DNA from: an uncultured Gammaproteobacteria bacterium
GTDB lineage: Bacteria; Pseudomonadota; Gammaproteobacteria; JAADHQ01
Assembly (NCBI GenBank): GCA_947258655.1
Contig: CAMYJD010000020.1
Coordinates: 1-64,000 of the forward strand
Length of the DNA stretch: 64,000 bases
Reading direction: 5' to 3'
Shown here: positions 10,223 through 18,962 of the stretch, one piece after another
Position numbering within the stretch: the stretch's first letter is position 1
How the letters are laid out: each line of letters opens with the position of its first letter
Made by a program: the position numbers and the translations under genes
Notes under the pieces: generated by a model
Database searches by the model: none
What the model saw: the letters and a program-made list of their open reading frames with translations, nothing else
What the model was told of the DNA's origin: nothing

Positions 10223-11176
10223 ATGAATTCAACTCAACGTGTTAAACCTGTCCTAGTAACCGGCTCGCCACGCTCAGGAACTACATGGGTAGGTAAAATG
10301 CTTACTCTCAGCCCGCTGCTGAATTACATACATGAGCCTTTCAATCCACATATGGCAAAAAACAGGGTGTTGTGCAATGTAAAATTTGAACATCCGTTTA
10401 CGTACATATGCGAGGACAATGGATCAACATATTACCACCCCATACAAAACATGCTGGAAGGTAAATATGATTTGATGTATGGGCTAAGGCATACGACCTC
10501 CGCCAGAAACCTGGTAAGCACGATCAACAAATGGCGTGAATTCAATCGACTGCGCAAACAGGGCTGCGCTCCACTGGTAAAGGATCCGATTGCAATAATG
10601 TCATGCGAATGGCTGAATCGTCATTTTGACATCCATACCATTATCATGGCCAGACATCCAGCAGCTTTTGTCTCCAGTATGAAACGGCTTGGATGGGGGT
10701 CTCGACCTGAAATATGGGCACTACAACAGAAGTCCTTGATGAGGGATTACCTGGGACCATTCGAGGAAGAGATCAGGTCTTTTCAAACCGGTGAATACGA
10801 TATTATCGACAGAGCATCTCTTGCATGGAAACTACATCATCACGTCATAAATCTGTATCAGACCAGGCACAAGGAATGGGTATACATACGTCACGAAGAT
10901 ATCTCTAGTGATCCAATAAATACATTCAAAGCATTGTTTTCGGGGGTGGGCGTGCCACTTACAGATGATATCAACAAAACGATTGAGGATTACTGCAACC
11001 CATCCAATCCATCAAGCGCGAATGCTCAGGAAAAACCTATAAAATTAAATAGCAAGGCAACCATATCAAACTGGAAATCACAATTAACGCCTGATGAGAT
11101 TGATCGTATTAGGGAACGCGTCGAGGATGTGTCAAAACACTTTTATTCAGACAGCGACTGGGAATTGGATACTTGA
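10223..11176 (+). CDS. Sulfotransferase family protein (2 of 3)
   Basis: A 317-residue cytoplasmic sulfotransferase. The PAPS 5'-phosphosulfate loop is TGSPRSGTTWVG near residues 13-24, and the 3'-phosphate segment is MARHPAAFVSSMKRLGW near 145-161. The C-terminal region (KLNSKATISNWKSQLTPDE) resembles the end of other bacterial carbohydrate sulfotransferases. It is the only plus-strand gene in the polysaccharide locus and sits between two FG-GAP/ASPIC genes on the opposite strand, so it must have its own promoter. The acceptor is unknown; sulfation of the exported polysaccharide is inferred from context. The ATG start at 10223 is the first in frame. Confidence 0.85.
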   Translation: MNSTQRVKPVLVTGSPRSGTTWVGKMLTLSPLLNYIHEPFNPHMAKNRVLCNVKFEHPFTYICEDNGSTYYHPIQNMLEGKYDLMYGLRHTTSARNLVSTINKWREFNRLRKQGCAPLVKDPIAIMSCEWLNRHFDIHTIIMARHPAAFVSSMKRLGWGSRPEIWALQQKSLMRDYLGPFEEEIRSFQTGEYDIIDRASLAWKLHHHVINLYQTRHKEWVYIRHEDISSDPINTFKALFSGVGVPLTDDINKTIEDYCNPSNPSSANAQEKPIKLNSKATISNWKSQLTPDEIDRIRERVEDVSKHFYSDSDWELDT

Positions 11177-11430
11177 TATATCTGTAGCAGCCATAGCTTG
11201 ATCAGATAGAGTGTATCACCACGAAGGCGGGCTTCTGCCATGATTGCCGCGCGCCATGCTGTCCCGCTATAGATAAATGCTGGATATATAACAGCTCGAA
11301 TTTATTCGTTGGTCAAAAGAGTTCAGATTCCCATACTGATCATTCAATATTCGTGCTTTCGTCTGTTCGTGGCGTATTATATTGATAAAGAATGATGTCA
11401 ACCACAAGTGTTGATGCCCAAGTTTGTTTA

Positions 11431-13497
11431 TCAACCCCCCTGAGCATTCTCCTTCCCCCGTTTTACAAACAGAAGCTGGTCCAGTTTAATTCCATTCATC
11501 ACCTGTCTATAACCATCGGGCCAGCTTACGTGTACAGTAACCGGATCCTTGCTCTTGCCCAGCCCGAAGTACAGACGATAGTGCCCTTGTGAATAGCGGG
11601 ACCCTTCAGACGCGCCCACTTGCTGCACCTGCGGTTGATCCGAATTAGCTGAACTGACTGTAACTACCGCCCCTATGCCTGCATGGTTCCCCGCAGATCC
11701 AAGCAATTCAATTTGCAGCCAATGATTGTCAGACTGCTTAATATTTTGCAATAAGAGCGGCTGCCAATAATCTTTCAAACCACCCAGGCGATTCTGCATA
11801 CCATACAACCCACCAAGCCCTTTCGCCCACCATTTTTTCTTACCTTTGTAATTCAGGGCCATCAATACATCTCGCGCACCATCGCTATTCATGTCAAACC
11901 ATGATACATGAGCATCGCTCAGATCATTGGATGAGAATCGATCCTTCGTCACACCGAGGACCCTGGATTGAATAAATTTACCGGGAGATTTCTGTTTATA
12001 CAAACCATCCGGGATCGTATGTAAATCCTGTACACCATCATTTTCGTAGTCTATCCAGTTAGCAGCCCTGCTACGCTTCGGCAAACCCCATGCAAGAGGA
12101 TCTGAAACAATAAAGTCACCGCCCATGTTAATGCAAAATGCATTGCCAGATGGTGAAACCGAAAAGATATCCATATCACCATCCATATCAAAATCTGCAA
12201 TCACAAGTTGCTTGCTTATATGCCCTGTAGGATTGGAAGAAAGATATTTCGGTGTAAAAGCTCCTGAAATATTTTCATAAAGGTAGAACGATCTTTTATC
12301 CACCCAGAAAAGATCGATGTCACCATCGTTATCCGCATCCAGCCAGACAAACGATCCTTCGGCAGGCATATCGAGCCCTACGTCTTGAGCCACTTCCTTG
12401 AAGTGACCACCTGGCAACTGTTCGTAGAGCTTGTTTGCCTGATACTCTAAGGACTTACCACATGAAACGTAAACATCAAGCCTGTTATCGCCATTATAAT
12501 CAACCCAGGCCGCTTTACGCCCGGAACAGTCTTTTTTTAATAATCCGCTTTCTTCCCCGATGTCTCGGTATACACCGGCCTCCGAGACGAATAGTTCATC
12601 CCAATACGGTTCCGGCATACGACCCATCCAGCCCTTTTGGCCACCCCGTGTAATGAACAAATCAAGTTGCCCATCCCCATTGTAGTCCGCCCATGCCATA
12701 CCATGGCGGTCTCTCATGTTTATACTGAATTCCAGGGCGGATGGCGATTTATGCTGTGTTCCGACATAAATACTATCTGCACTAACACCAGCATCAAAGC
12801 TGAAACGGATTGGCAAGGCATGCAGATAAGGTTTGAAGGAAAAATAGCTTTCACCTTTGAGAGTAAAATTAATAACCGTACGCTCTACTCCATTGGCGAG
12901 TGTTTCACGTTTAATAGTTGTTTTTACATTCTCGTTGTGATCAATTTTTAATGGCGACTTGACCACAACTTTTCCTTTAATTGCGCCAGCGCCGGTTTTG
13001 TGTGTTCGCACAATAATTGACGGTCCATTCCAACTGATATACACACCCTTTTCTTTAACCTCCGTTTCTTCGGGTAAAACTGCCAATCCCGGAAACTGTA
13101 GATCCTGATCCAGCTGCATAGAAGGGAATTGTTCTTTAAATTTATTACGCCCCTGATTAATAAGGACGCTTTGTGGACCTGAGTGATTTGAAGTAAAAAT
13201 GTCCAGCGCAGCATCCCGGTTTATGTCTGCAACCCCCAGATCAAACAAACCAAAATGCGCTATATCCAACGGCACTTCTTCGAAACCTTGTGTATTTTTC
13301 AATGAAGGTGTAAACCTTGAGAACAGGAAAACAATGATAAGAATTAGAACAATGAGGGCAAGCATACTTGCACGCACCAAAAATGTTATTGCCTTATTAA
13401 TCAATACAATCCCCCCAAAAATGATAGCCACTAGATGTTGTCTGCAGGTTCCAGCACAAAGCCATCTTTCATAGCAGCCAACACCCTTGATCGTCAC
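11431..13497 (-). CDS. Membrane-anchored FG-GAP/VCBS repeat protein with ASPIC/UnbV C-terminus (paralogue 3)
   Basis: Up to 688 residues. A strongly hydrophobic segment (SMLALIVLILIIVFLF, near residues 44-59) looks like an uncleaved signal anchor rather than a cleaved signal. Seven calcium-loop motifs are spread along the chain (DINRDAALDIF, DYNGDGQLDLF, DADNDGDIDLF, DFDMDGDMDIF and others). The C-terminus is an ASPIC/UnbV domain (NHWLQIELLG, NHAGIGA, YFGLG). It is more diverged from the other two paralogues than they are from each other. The start is uncertain: the longest frame begins with GTG at 13497 without a good ribosome site, whereas a TTG at 13404 has a GGGGGG run six bases upstream and keeps the anchor intact. 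Confidence 0.8.
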   Translation of the reverse strand: MTIKGVGCYERWLCAGTCRQHLVAIIFGGIVLINKAITFLVRASMLALIVLILIIVFLFSRFTPSLKNTQGFEEVPLDIAHFGLFDLGVADINRDAALDIFTSNHSGPQSVLINQGRNKFKEQFPSMQLDQDLQFPGLAVLPEETEVKEKGVYISWNGPSIIVRTHKTGAGAIKGKVVVKSPLKIDHNENVKTTIKRETLANGVERTVINFTLKGESYFSFKPYLHALPIRFSFDAGVSADSIYVGTQHKSPSALEFSINMRDRHGMAWADYNGDGQLDLFITRGGQKGWMGRMPEPYWDELFVSEAGVYRDIGEESGLLKKDCSGRKAAWVDYNGDNRLDVYVSCGKSLEYQANKLYEQLPGGHFKEVAQDVGLDMPAEGSFVWLDADNDGDIDLFWVDKRSFYLYENISGAFTPKYLSSNPTGHISKQLVIADFDMDGDMDIFSVSPSGNAFCINMGGDFIVSDPLAWGLPKRSRAANWIDYENDGVQDLHTIPDGLYKQKSPGKFIQSRVLGVTKDRFSSNDLSDAHVSWFDMNSDGARDVLMALNYKGKKKWWAKGLGGLYGMQNRLGGLKDYWQPLLLQNIKQSDNHWLQIELLGSAGNHAGIGAVVTVSSANSDQPQVQQVGASEGSRYSQGHYRLYFGLGKSKDPVTVHVSWPDGYRQVMNGIKLDQLLFVKRGKENAQGG

Positions 13498-13542
13498 CTC
13501 TGAAAATCAGTTGCAGCGACCGTCTATACCATTTGCAATCTA

Positions 13543-14355
13543 TCAGCCGTCCCAACTAAAATCCTTGCCAAGATAACTATACAGAGCCTGGTTATACTGT
13601 CGGTAATATTTCACCAGGAACTTTCGTATCTCCCGATCCATAGCAGTTTCCCTGCCTATATTAAATGTTTTGTACGAACTCAACTCATACTCGGGTAACT
13701 CAAGGAAATCTAGCACGCGACTAAAACAGGATGCAGTATCACTAAAGAATTCTTCGCTCTTAAGTACAAGGATCTGCTCCGCAGGGAACAGCTCAAACCA
13801 ACGCTTCACCTGCTCTATATAAATACCGCGCTTGAGATAGGAAAATATTTTATAGTTGATACTGGAATAATTTTCATCCATAAGCATCTTTTCATATTCT
13901 TCCTGCAACCTCGCTGGTTCTGCCTCAATGGCGTCCTTGAATGACAGGGGTTCCTGCCCGAGCTTAACATGATATCTATAGTGCGAAAATGCACGGTCGA
14001 CCGGATTCCTCAGCATTATTATTATTTTTGCTTTCGGAAAAGCGGACTTGATACGCTTTGCTACATGCGGATGAAATAAATAATAAGGTGTAGCCTCGCC
14101 AGTAATTATTCGATGGTGCTTGCGAACTGTATAATAATACTTTTTAATCAGAGACGGAAATTGCTTACTATACCAGGAATACCCCTTATCATACTTATCC
14201 GTAAAAAAATGAATTTCCTTCTCATGGGACGATAAAACACACGGATGCTTGACAAGGTAATTATATAAGGAGGTTGTGCCACATTTCTGCGCGCCTATGA
14301 TAAAAAAATCAGGTTTAGCATAGGCCAATGATTTAAAATTTTGCCATAGATGCAC
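13543..14355 (-). CDS. Sulfotransferase, heparan N-sulfotransferase-like (3 of 3)
   Basis: A 270-residue Sulfotransfer_1-type protein resembling the sulfotransferase domain of heparan-modifying enzymes. The 5'-phosphosulfate loop is GAQKCGTTSLYNYL near residues 21-34, with the catalytic-type lysine K24. The 3'-phosphate segment is MLRNPVDRAFSHYRYH near 113-128, a hallmark of the carbohydrate N/O-sulfotransferase group. The start is a GTG at 14355; an in-frame stop lies six codons upstream and no ATG is available nearby. No signal peptide is seen. It lies just downstream of the ABC exporter genes on the same strand, which supports a role in sulfating the exported glycan. Confidence 0.85.
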   Translation of the reverse strand: MHLWQNFKSLAYAKPDFFIIGAQKCGTTSLYNYLVKHPCVLSSHEKEIHFFTDKYDKGYSWYSKQFPSLIKKYYYTVRKHHRIITGEATPYYLFHPHVAKRIKSAFPKAKIIIMLRNPVDRAFSHYRYHVKLGQEPLSFKDAIEAEPARLQEEYEKMLMDENYSSINYKIFSYLKRGIYIEQVKRWFELFPAEQILVLKSEEFFSDTASCFSRVLDFLELPEYELSSYKTFNIGRETAMDREIRKFLVKYYRQYNQALYSYLGKDFSWDG

Positions 14356-14460
14356 GTTGTTTAAACCTGGTCATAGACAGATGAAAAGTTTATTAATCGC
14401 CTTACCAATTTGGCAAGATTTCACCAACCATTTGCCGTATATGGCAAATATATTCACTGT

Positions 14461-15753
14461 TCATACTTCAGAAGATAAAAATTTAACATCCCAATTTAAA
14501 GCTGGCATCGTTACACCCATGCGATTGGCCGGCACGAGATCACAACCTTTTGTGGAGATATCAAATGTGAGCGCATCTTCATACATATCAAGTCTTCTCG
14601 GGCCGTTACGTGTTCCTATCGATAAATTATATCGTCCGGGTCTCAAATGCTGGGATAATATACTGCTAGAAATATACACCCCCTTTTCTCGAAGTTGACC
14701 ATGTGCACCCGGATTATCAGTATCAATGGAAGTATATATTACATTACCTTTCATATCAGTAACCCGATAAAGGATCTGTATATTCCTGCTCGCATCCTTT
14801 ATTTCATATTTAATATCCAGCCTGAGAGGCTTATCATAATCAGCAAGTACAGATGAAGTGTTATCTCTTGGATCAATCAATTGCGCCTTGTGCAATATGA
14901 TATCTGAATTGACTGATCCCTGGTCGCCATCCGGCTCCCATACTGAATGACCGGCGGTACCTGCACTCAAATATGACGATACAACTTCATCTGCATCACC
15001 TTCGAGCCTCTTAGCTCCGTTATCCAGCCAGATGGCACGTTCACATAATTGTGTTATGGCCCCCATATTATGACTGACGAATAAAATAGTACGCCCTCCT
15101 TTTGCAACACTTTCCATTTTATTCAGGCACTTGTTCTGAAATTCGGCATCGCCGACCGCCAGAACCTCATCTACTATTAGGATCTCCGGCTCCAGGTGGG
15201 CAGCAACAGCAAATGCCAGACGTACTCTCATTCCACTGGAATAACGTTTTACCGGTGTTTCCAGAAATTTCTCGGTCCCGGAAAAATCCACTATTTCGTC
15301 ATACTTTTGATCCACTTCCTTTTTGCTCATGCCGAGAATTGTTCCATTCAGATATATATTCTCACGCCCCGTTAGCTCGGGGTGAAATCCTGTTCCTACT
15401 TCAAGGAGACTTGAAACACGCCCTCTGATTGTGACGGTACCTCTGGATGGCGGTGTGATTTTGGACAATACTTTTAGTAATGTAGATTTGCCCGCTCCAT
15501 TTCGCCCGATAATCCCTACTTTCTCTCCCGACTTTACCTCAAACGAGACATCATTCAATGCCTGAAGAATATTGTCCGGATTAGAATCAATATCACTAAA
15601 ATCAAACAATGAACGATATTTACGATAATTTTTTAATGGGCTGCGGATTGTATCCAGTAGGGAAGCCATCATAGAGTCATTAGTTGCTTCCTTTGCGCCC
15701 AGACGATAATACTTGCTTAGATTCTCTACTTTTATTGCGGTATCATTCATCAC
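14461..15753 (-). CDS. wzt: Polysaccharide ABC exporter, ATP-binding subunit (Wzt type)
   Basis: A 430-residue ATPase. Walker A is GRNGAGKST (83-91), the signature is YSSGMRVRLAFA (from 171) and Walker B is ILIVDEVLAVGD (191-202). About 170 residues follow the nucleotide-binding domain and match the Wzt C-terminal carbohydrate-recognition domain (residues ~290-425), which in O-antigen exporters reads the glycan's terminal cap. An extra N-terminal segment (about 25-60) before the ABC core is common in the TagH/Wzt group. It lies downstream of the permease gene with a 56-base gap. With the permease it should drive undecaprenyl-linked polysaccharide across the inner membrane. Confidence 0.92.
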   Translation of the reverse strand: MMNDTAIKVENLSKYYRLGAKEATNDSMMASLLDTIRSPLKNYRKYRSLFDFSDIDSNPDNILQALNDVSFEVKSGEKVGIIGRNGAGKSTLLKVLSKITPPSRGTVTIRGRVSSLLEVGTGFHPELTGRENIYLNGTILGMSKKEVDQKYDEIVDFSGTEKFLETPVKRYSSGMRVRLAFAVAAHLEPEILIVDEVLAVGDAEFQNKCLNKMESVAKGGRTILFVSHNMGAITQLCERAIWLDNGAKRLEGDADEVVSSYLSAGTAGHSVWEPDGDQGSVNSDIILHKAQLIDPRDNTSSVLADYDKPLRLDIKYEIKDASRNIQILYRVTDMKGNVIYTSIDTDNPGAHGQLREKGVYISSSILSQHLRPGRYNLSIGTRNGPRRLDMYEDALTFDISTKGCDLVPANRMGVTMPALNWDVKFLSSEV

Positions 15754-15809
15754 GCTTCACTTCTATAAAAAATAATAAATAGCCCCTGGGAACATAAATT
15801 TTCTGTAGC

Positions 15810-16643
15810 TTAAATTACGTCTACAAAAACCCTTTCCATTCGCTTGAAATACATTGCTCCCAACCACAGAGCTATGGCGCAAGTAATCATCCCAGGAAAA
15901 ATATACTGCCAAGGAATATCTGTTCCAAGGATACAGGCGCGAAAGCCCTCAATAACACCAACAATAGGATTTATTGAATATAGCAATCGATACGCATCGG
16001 GGATTTTATCAGCAGAGTACAATATAGGAGCAGAGTATATTAACAGCTTTAAAAAAAACTGCAGCGCAAACTTGACATCACGGTAACGTATAGCAAGCGA
16101 TGATAGAAATATACCAATTGCCGCAGGCACGGCCATCATCATAACAACAAATACCGGTATGAACAGCAAGTTCCAAGTCGGTGCAACTTGATAATAAATC
16201 AGAATGGGTATTAACAATAACAGAGAAATCGAAAAGTCGATTAATTTCGACAATACGGGAACTATGGGAAAAATCAAGCGGGGAATATAAACCTTACCAA
16301 GAATACTCTGCTGCGAAACAAGACTGTTACTGGACTTGTCCAAAACACTCTGCATATAGGTCCACGGAAGAATTGCCAGTGTAGAAAACAGAAAATACGG
16401 TATATCACCGGTATCTAATTTTGCCAATTTCCCAAATATTATTGTAAACACTATTATCTGGATAAGTGGAACGATCAGGGCCCATGAGAATCCCATAATA
16501 CTTTGGGCATATAATACTTTTATATCACGCCAAACCAGCGAGAAAAAAAGGTCTTTATACCTTACGAGTTCGGAAAAATTAAGCGCCTGCCAGCCCTGTG
16601 GAGGCTGTATTACATCTATTACCACAGAATCTTCTTTTGCCAT
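15810..16643 (-). CDS. wzm: Polysaccharide ABC exporter, permease subunit (Wzm type)
   Basis: A 277-residue ABC-2 type membrane protein with six predicted hydrophobic segments, starting after a cytoplasmic N-terminus with the typical amphipathic element YKDLFFSLVWRDIKVLYAQS. The motif MGFSWALIVPLIQI is characteristic of the Wzm/TagG/KpsM permease family. It is the first gene of the wzm-wzt pair on the minus strand and is preceded by a ~350-base gap, so a promoter there is likely. The partner is the ATPase at 14461-15753. It transports a lipid-linked polysaccharide; the identity of the polymer cannot be read from the sequence. Confidence 0.92.
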   Translation of the reverse strand: MAKEDSVVIDVIQPPQGWQALNFSELVRYKDLFFSLVWRDIKVLYAQSIMGFSWALIVPLIQIIVFTIIFGKLAKLDTGDIPYFLFSTLAILPWTYMQSVLDKSSNSLVSQQSILGKVYIPRLIFPIVPVLSKLIDFSISLLLLIPILIYYQVAPTWNLLFIPVFVVMMMAVPAAIGIFLSSLAIRYRDVKFALQFFLKLLIYSAPILYSADKIPDAYRLLYSINPIVGVIEGFRACILGTDIPWQYIFPGMITCAIALWLGAMYFKRMERVFVDVI

Positions 16644-16992
16644 TTTACCAATCTGCTTTTAAGTAAGATGTTAAAATAATTACATCAACGGTATTCTTGC
16701 TTTCATGATGCCAGTCGATACACATGTCGAGACGTATTCAATAATGCAACATATTGCATACTTTTACATCTCACCGTGCAAATATATAACAATTTATGTA
16801 AAAGGATTCTGATATACATGAGCGCCAATCATTAGAATCCGAATAAAAACTTCAGGCCGGAGAATTAGTGCCTTCATTCATCCTGCTTTGATTCCATATA
16901 TCAAATATCGAATTATCGAACATGGCATCAACTATACTCATCTGACAAACCAAGAGCTGCGATCCGGCAGACCGATTACAAACTCTTAAATA
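16644..16992. other. Intergenic region between the exporter and the export/kinase operon
   Basis: About 350 AT-rich bases separating two co-directional minus-strand gene groups. It must contain the 3' end of the upstream operon transcript and probably a promoter for wzm-wzt. I see no strong hairpin followed by a T-run, no riboswitch-like core and no open frame of note. Confidence 0.5.
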
Positions 16993-17967
16993 CTATTTAA
17001 ACATTTTCTCAATGCTGGAGAGCCCTTTTCTTTTCCTTTTCTGGCTGCTCTGTGCCTTCCTACCTTTCCCTTCAGGCAAAACCTTGTGTGCTTCCTGCCG
17101 CTGACTGATCATATCGGACTCGTAAACCTGAGCCTCGACTTCCTGCTCTCTAATCGGGGACATACCAAGCTTTTTATCTTCCAATACAAGCTCAATGATT
17201 TCCTTATCTATGCGTGGCTTCTGATCTGCAAATGCATACACAAGAGCCATACCACAAAGTATGTTGACTAACCTTGGAACTCCCCCGGTAACTTTCCATA
17301 TAAGATTATAAGTATCCGGCGCAAAAAGGTCTTTATCTCCTCCTGCAACAGAAAGTCTGTGCTCAATATACCGTTTTACATCTTCTTCGTCCAGCGAACC
17401 CAGAAAGTAATCCACCTCAATACGCTGAACAAACTGAACCAGTTTAGGTTGTCGTAATACATCCCAAAGATTCGGTTGGCCAACCAAAATCAACTGAAAC
17501 ACTTGGTGCTTATCAACATTGATGTTCGTCAGCATGCGAAGTTGCTCAAGAATTTCAGCGCTGAGATTCTGCGCCTCATCAATTATAAGTACCGTTCTTT
17601 TGCTCGCCGCATATGTGTTGATCACAAACTCGGTAAATTCATCGAATAGCTCTACTTTGTCTTTACCTTTGTATTCCAGCTCAAAGGCATAAAGAATGAA
17701 CTGCATCATCTCCTCAAATGAAGATATGGTGACAGTTGACACCAAGCCAACCTCTACATCACCCTCAAGATTACGCATCAACTCACGCACCAGCGTAGAC
17801 TTTCCAGAACCGATACCACCGGTTATCGCCGTTATAGCTGCTTTATTTAAAATGCTATATTCGAGTTTCGATAAAGCCTTTTTATGCTTATCAGTCAAAT
17901 ACAGGTAGGCAGGATCCGGCGGAACCGCGAACGGAAGCTCCTTGAAATTGTAAAATTCTTCATACAT
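16993..17967 (-). CDS. ExeA-like AAA ATPase of the exosortase-associated (XrtA) type
   Basis: A 324-residue ATPase starting MYEEFYNFKELPF, the standard opening of the ExeA/GspA family. Walker A is GGIGSGKST (50-58); Walker B is TVLIIDEAQNL, followed by EILEQLRMLTN and the sensor-like ILVGQPNLWDVL. No membrane segment or peptidoglycan-binding domain follows, which distinguishes it from GspA and fits the PEP-CTERM/exosortase-associated ATPase family. The C-terminus (after ~290) is highly charged and probably disordered. The ATG has GGAGG eight bases upstream. It is the last gene of a five-gene minus-strand operon with a tyrosine kinase and chain-length protein. Exact role unknown; assembly or regulation of polysaccharide export is inferred. 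Confidence 0.88.
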   Translation of the reverse strand: MYEEFYNFKELPFAVPPDPAYLYLTDKHKKALSKLEYSILNKAAITAITGGIGSGKSTLVRELMRNLEGDVEVGLVSTVTISSFEEMMQFILYAFELEYKGKDKVELFDEFTEFVINTYAASKRTVLIIDEAQNLSAEILEQLRMLTNINVDKHQVFQLILVGQPNLWDVLRQPKLVQFVQRIEVDYFLGSLDEEDVKRYIEHRLSVAGGDKDLFAPDTYNLIWKVTGGVPRLVNILCGMALVYAFADQKPRIDKEIIELVLEDKKLGMSPIREQEVEAQVYESDMISQRQEAHKVLPEGKGRKAQSSQKRKRKGLSSIEKMFK

Positions 17968-18113
17968 ATTTCATGCCTCCATTACACTTGGAAGAAAATA
18001 TACTGCCTGCACACATAAAAATTATTGCTGTCAGCCCGACCAGGCAAATCTCTTCTTGAATTATTTTCTTGATATTATACATAACACCTAACCAGAAATT
18101 TCCTTTTAATACA

Positions 18114-18902
18114 TTAATAATATTCAGAAGGTTTGTGGACTACTTCAGATTTATTGAGGACAACACCTGCGATGTTGACATCCTTTAATAGCTCCAATGC
18201 CTGCTTAAATTCATTCGATTGAGTTTTGCCATCCTCGACAACAAGTAAAAGAGCATCCAGATGCTGCGACAATCCCACCACATCATCCCCAACCATAATC
18301 GGCGGCAAATCGAACACTACTATACGCTCAGGATAACGTTGCCTGGAGTGCTCGATAAACTCTATCATTCGTGGAGACGAAAGTAATTCTGATGCACCAC
18401 CATGAACACGATTACTAGGAACCATCACGAGTCGTTTGATCTCGGGATGTATAAAGATATCATCAAGCGAACTCTCTTCCAGCAGATAGTTATTCAAACC
18501 ATATTCCACCTCTATACCAAGTGTTTTACAAACACCAGGTTTCCTAAGGTCAGCATCTACCAAAAGCACAGAGTGGTTATGATCTTGCGCTATGCTGATG
18601 GACAAATTTATTGCAGTTACAGACTTTCCTGCCGACGTATTAGGGCTTGTGATCCCTAATGTCTTCCAGTTATTTTGCTTCATAACCTGAAGGACTCGTG
18701 TGCGCAACAGTCCATATGTGTCAACAATCCGCTCATCATCGAGACCGATAATAACGCGGTTCTCGCGTAAAACATCAGGCTCAAGTGAAATTTTACGGGA
18801 GCTGGAATATTGTATCGGCTTTGCTGGCACAGCATCTGATTCATTGTGTACTTTTGATATTTTACTTCGAGCCTGCTCCAGGGCGCGTGATATTCTATCC
18901 AT
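18114..18902 (-). CDS. BY-type tyrosine autokinase (CpsD/CapB family, XrtA-associated type)
   Basis: A 262-residue cytoplasmic kinase. The Walker A-type P-loop is TSPNTSAGKSV (85-95), Walker A' is VLLVDADLRKPG (112-123) and Walker B is VVFDLPPIMVGDD. The C-terminus ends SEYY, a very short tyrosine pair instead of the usual long tyrosine cluster. In the family, autophosphorylation and cycling with the chain-length protein control polymer length and export. Its activating partner is encoded directly upstream (18963-20816) as a separate protein, as in Gram-positive and exosortase-type systems rather than the fused Wzc. The ATG is preceded by GAGG at eight bases. Confidence 0.9.
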   Translation of the reverse strand: MDRISRALEQARSKISKVHNESDAVPAKPIQYSSSRKISLEPDVLRENRVIIGLDDERIVDTYGLLRTRVLQVMKQNNWKTLGITSPNTSAGKSVTAINLSISIAQDHNHSVLLVDADLRKPGVCKTLGIEVEYGLNNYLLEESSLDDIFIHPEIKRLVMVPSNRVHGGASELLSSPRMIEFIEHSRQRYPERIVVFDLPPIMVGDDVVGLSQHLDALLLVVEDGKTQSNEFKQALELLKDVNIAGVVLNKSEVVHKPSEYY

Positions 18903-18962
18903 CAGCGCAACCTCATTCTCGACATAAAGTATCTAAGACAGACAATTGAATTTGGTCCACAC

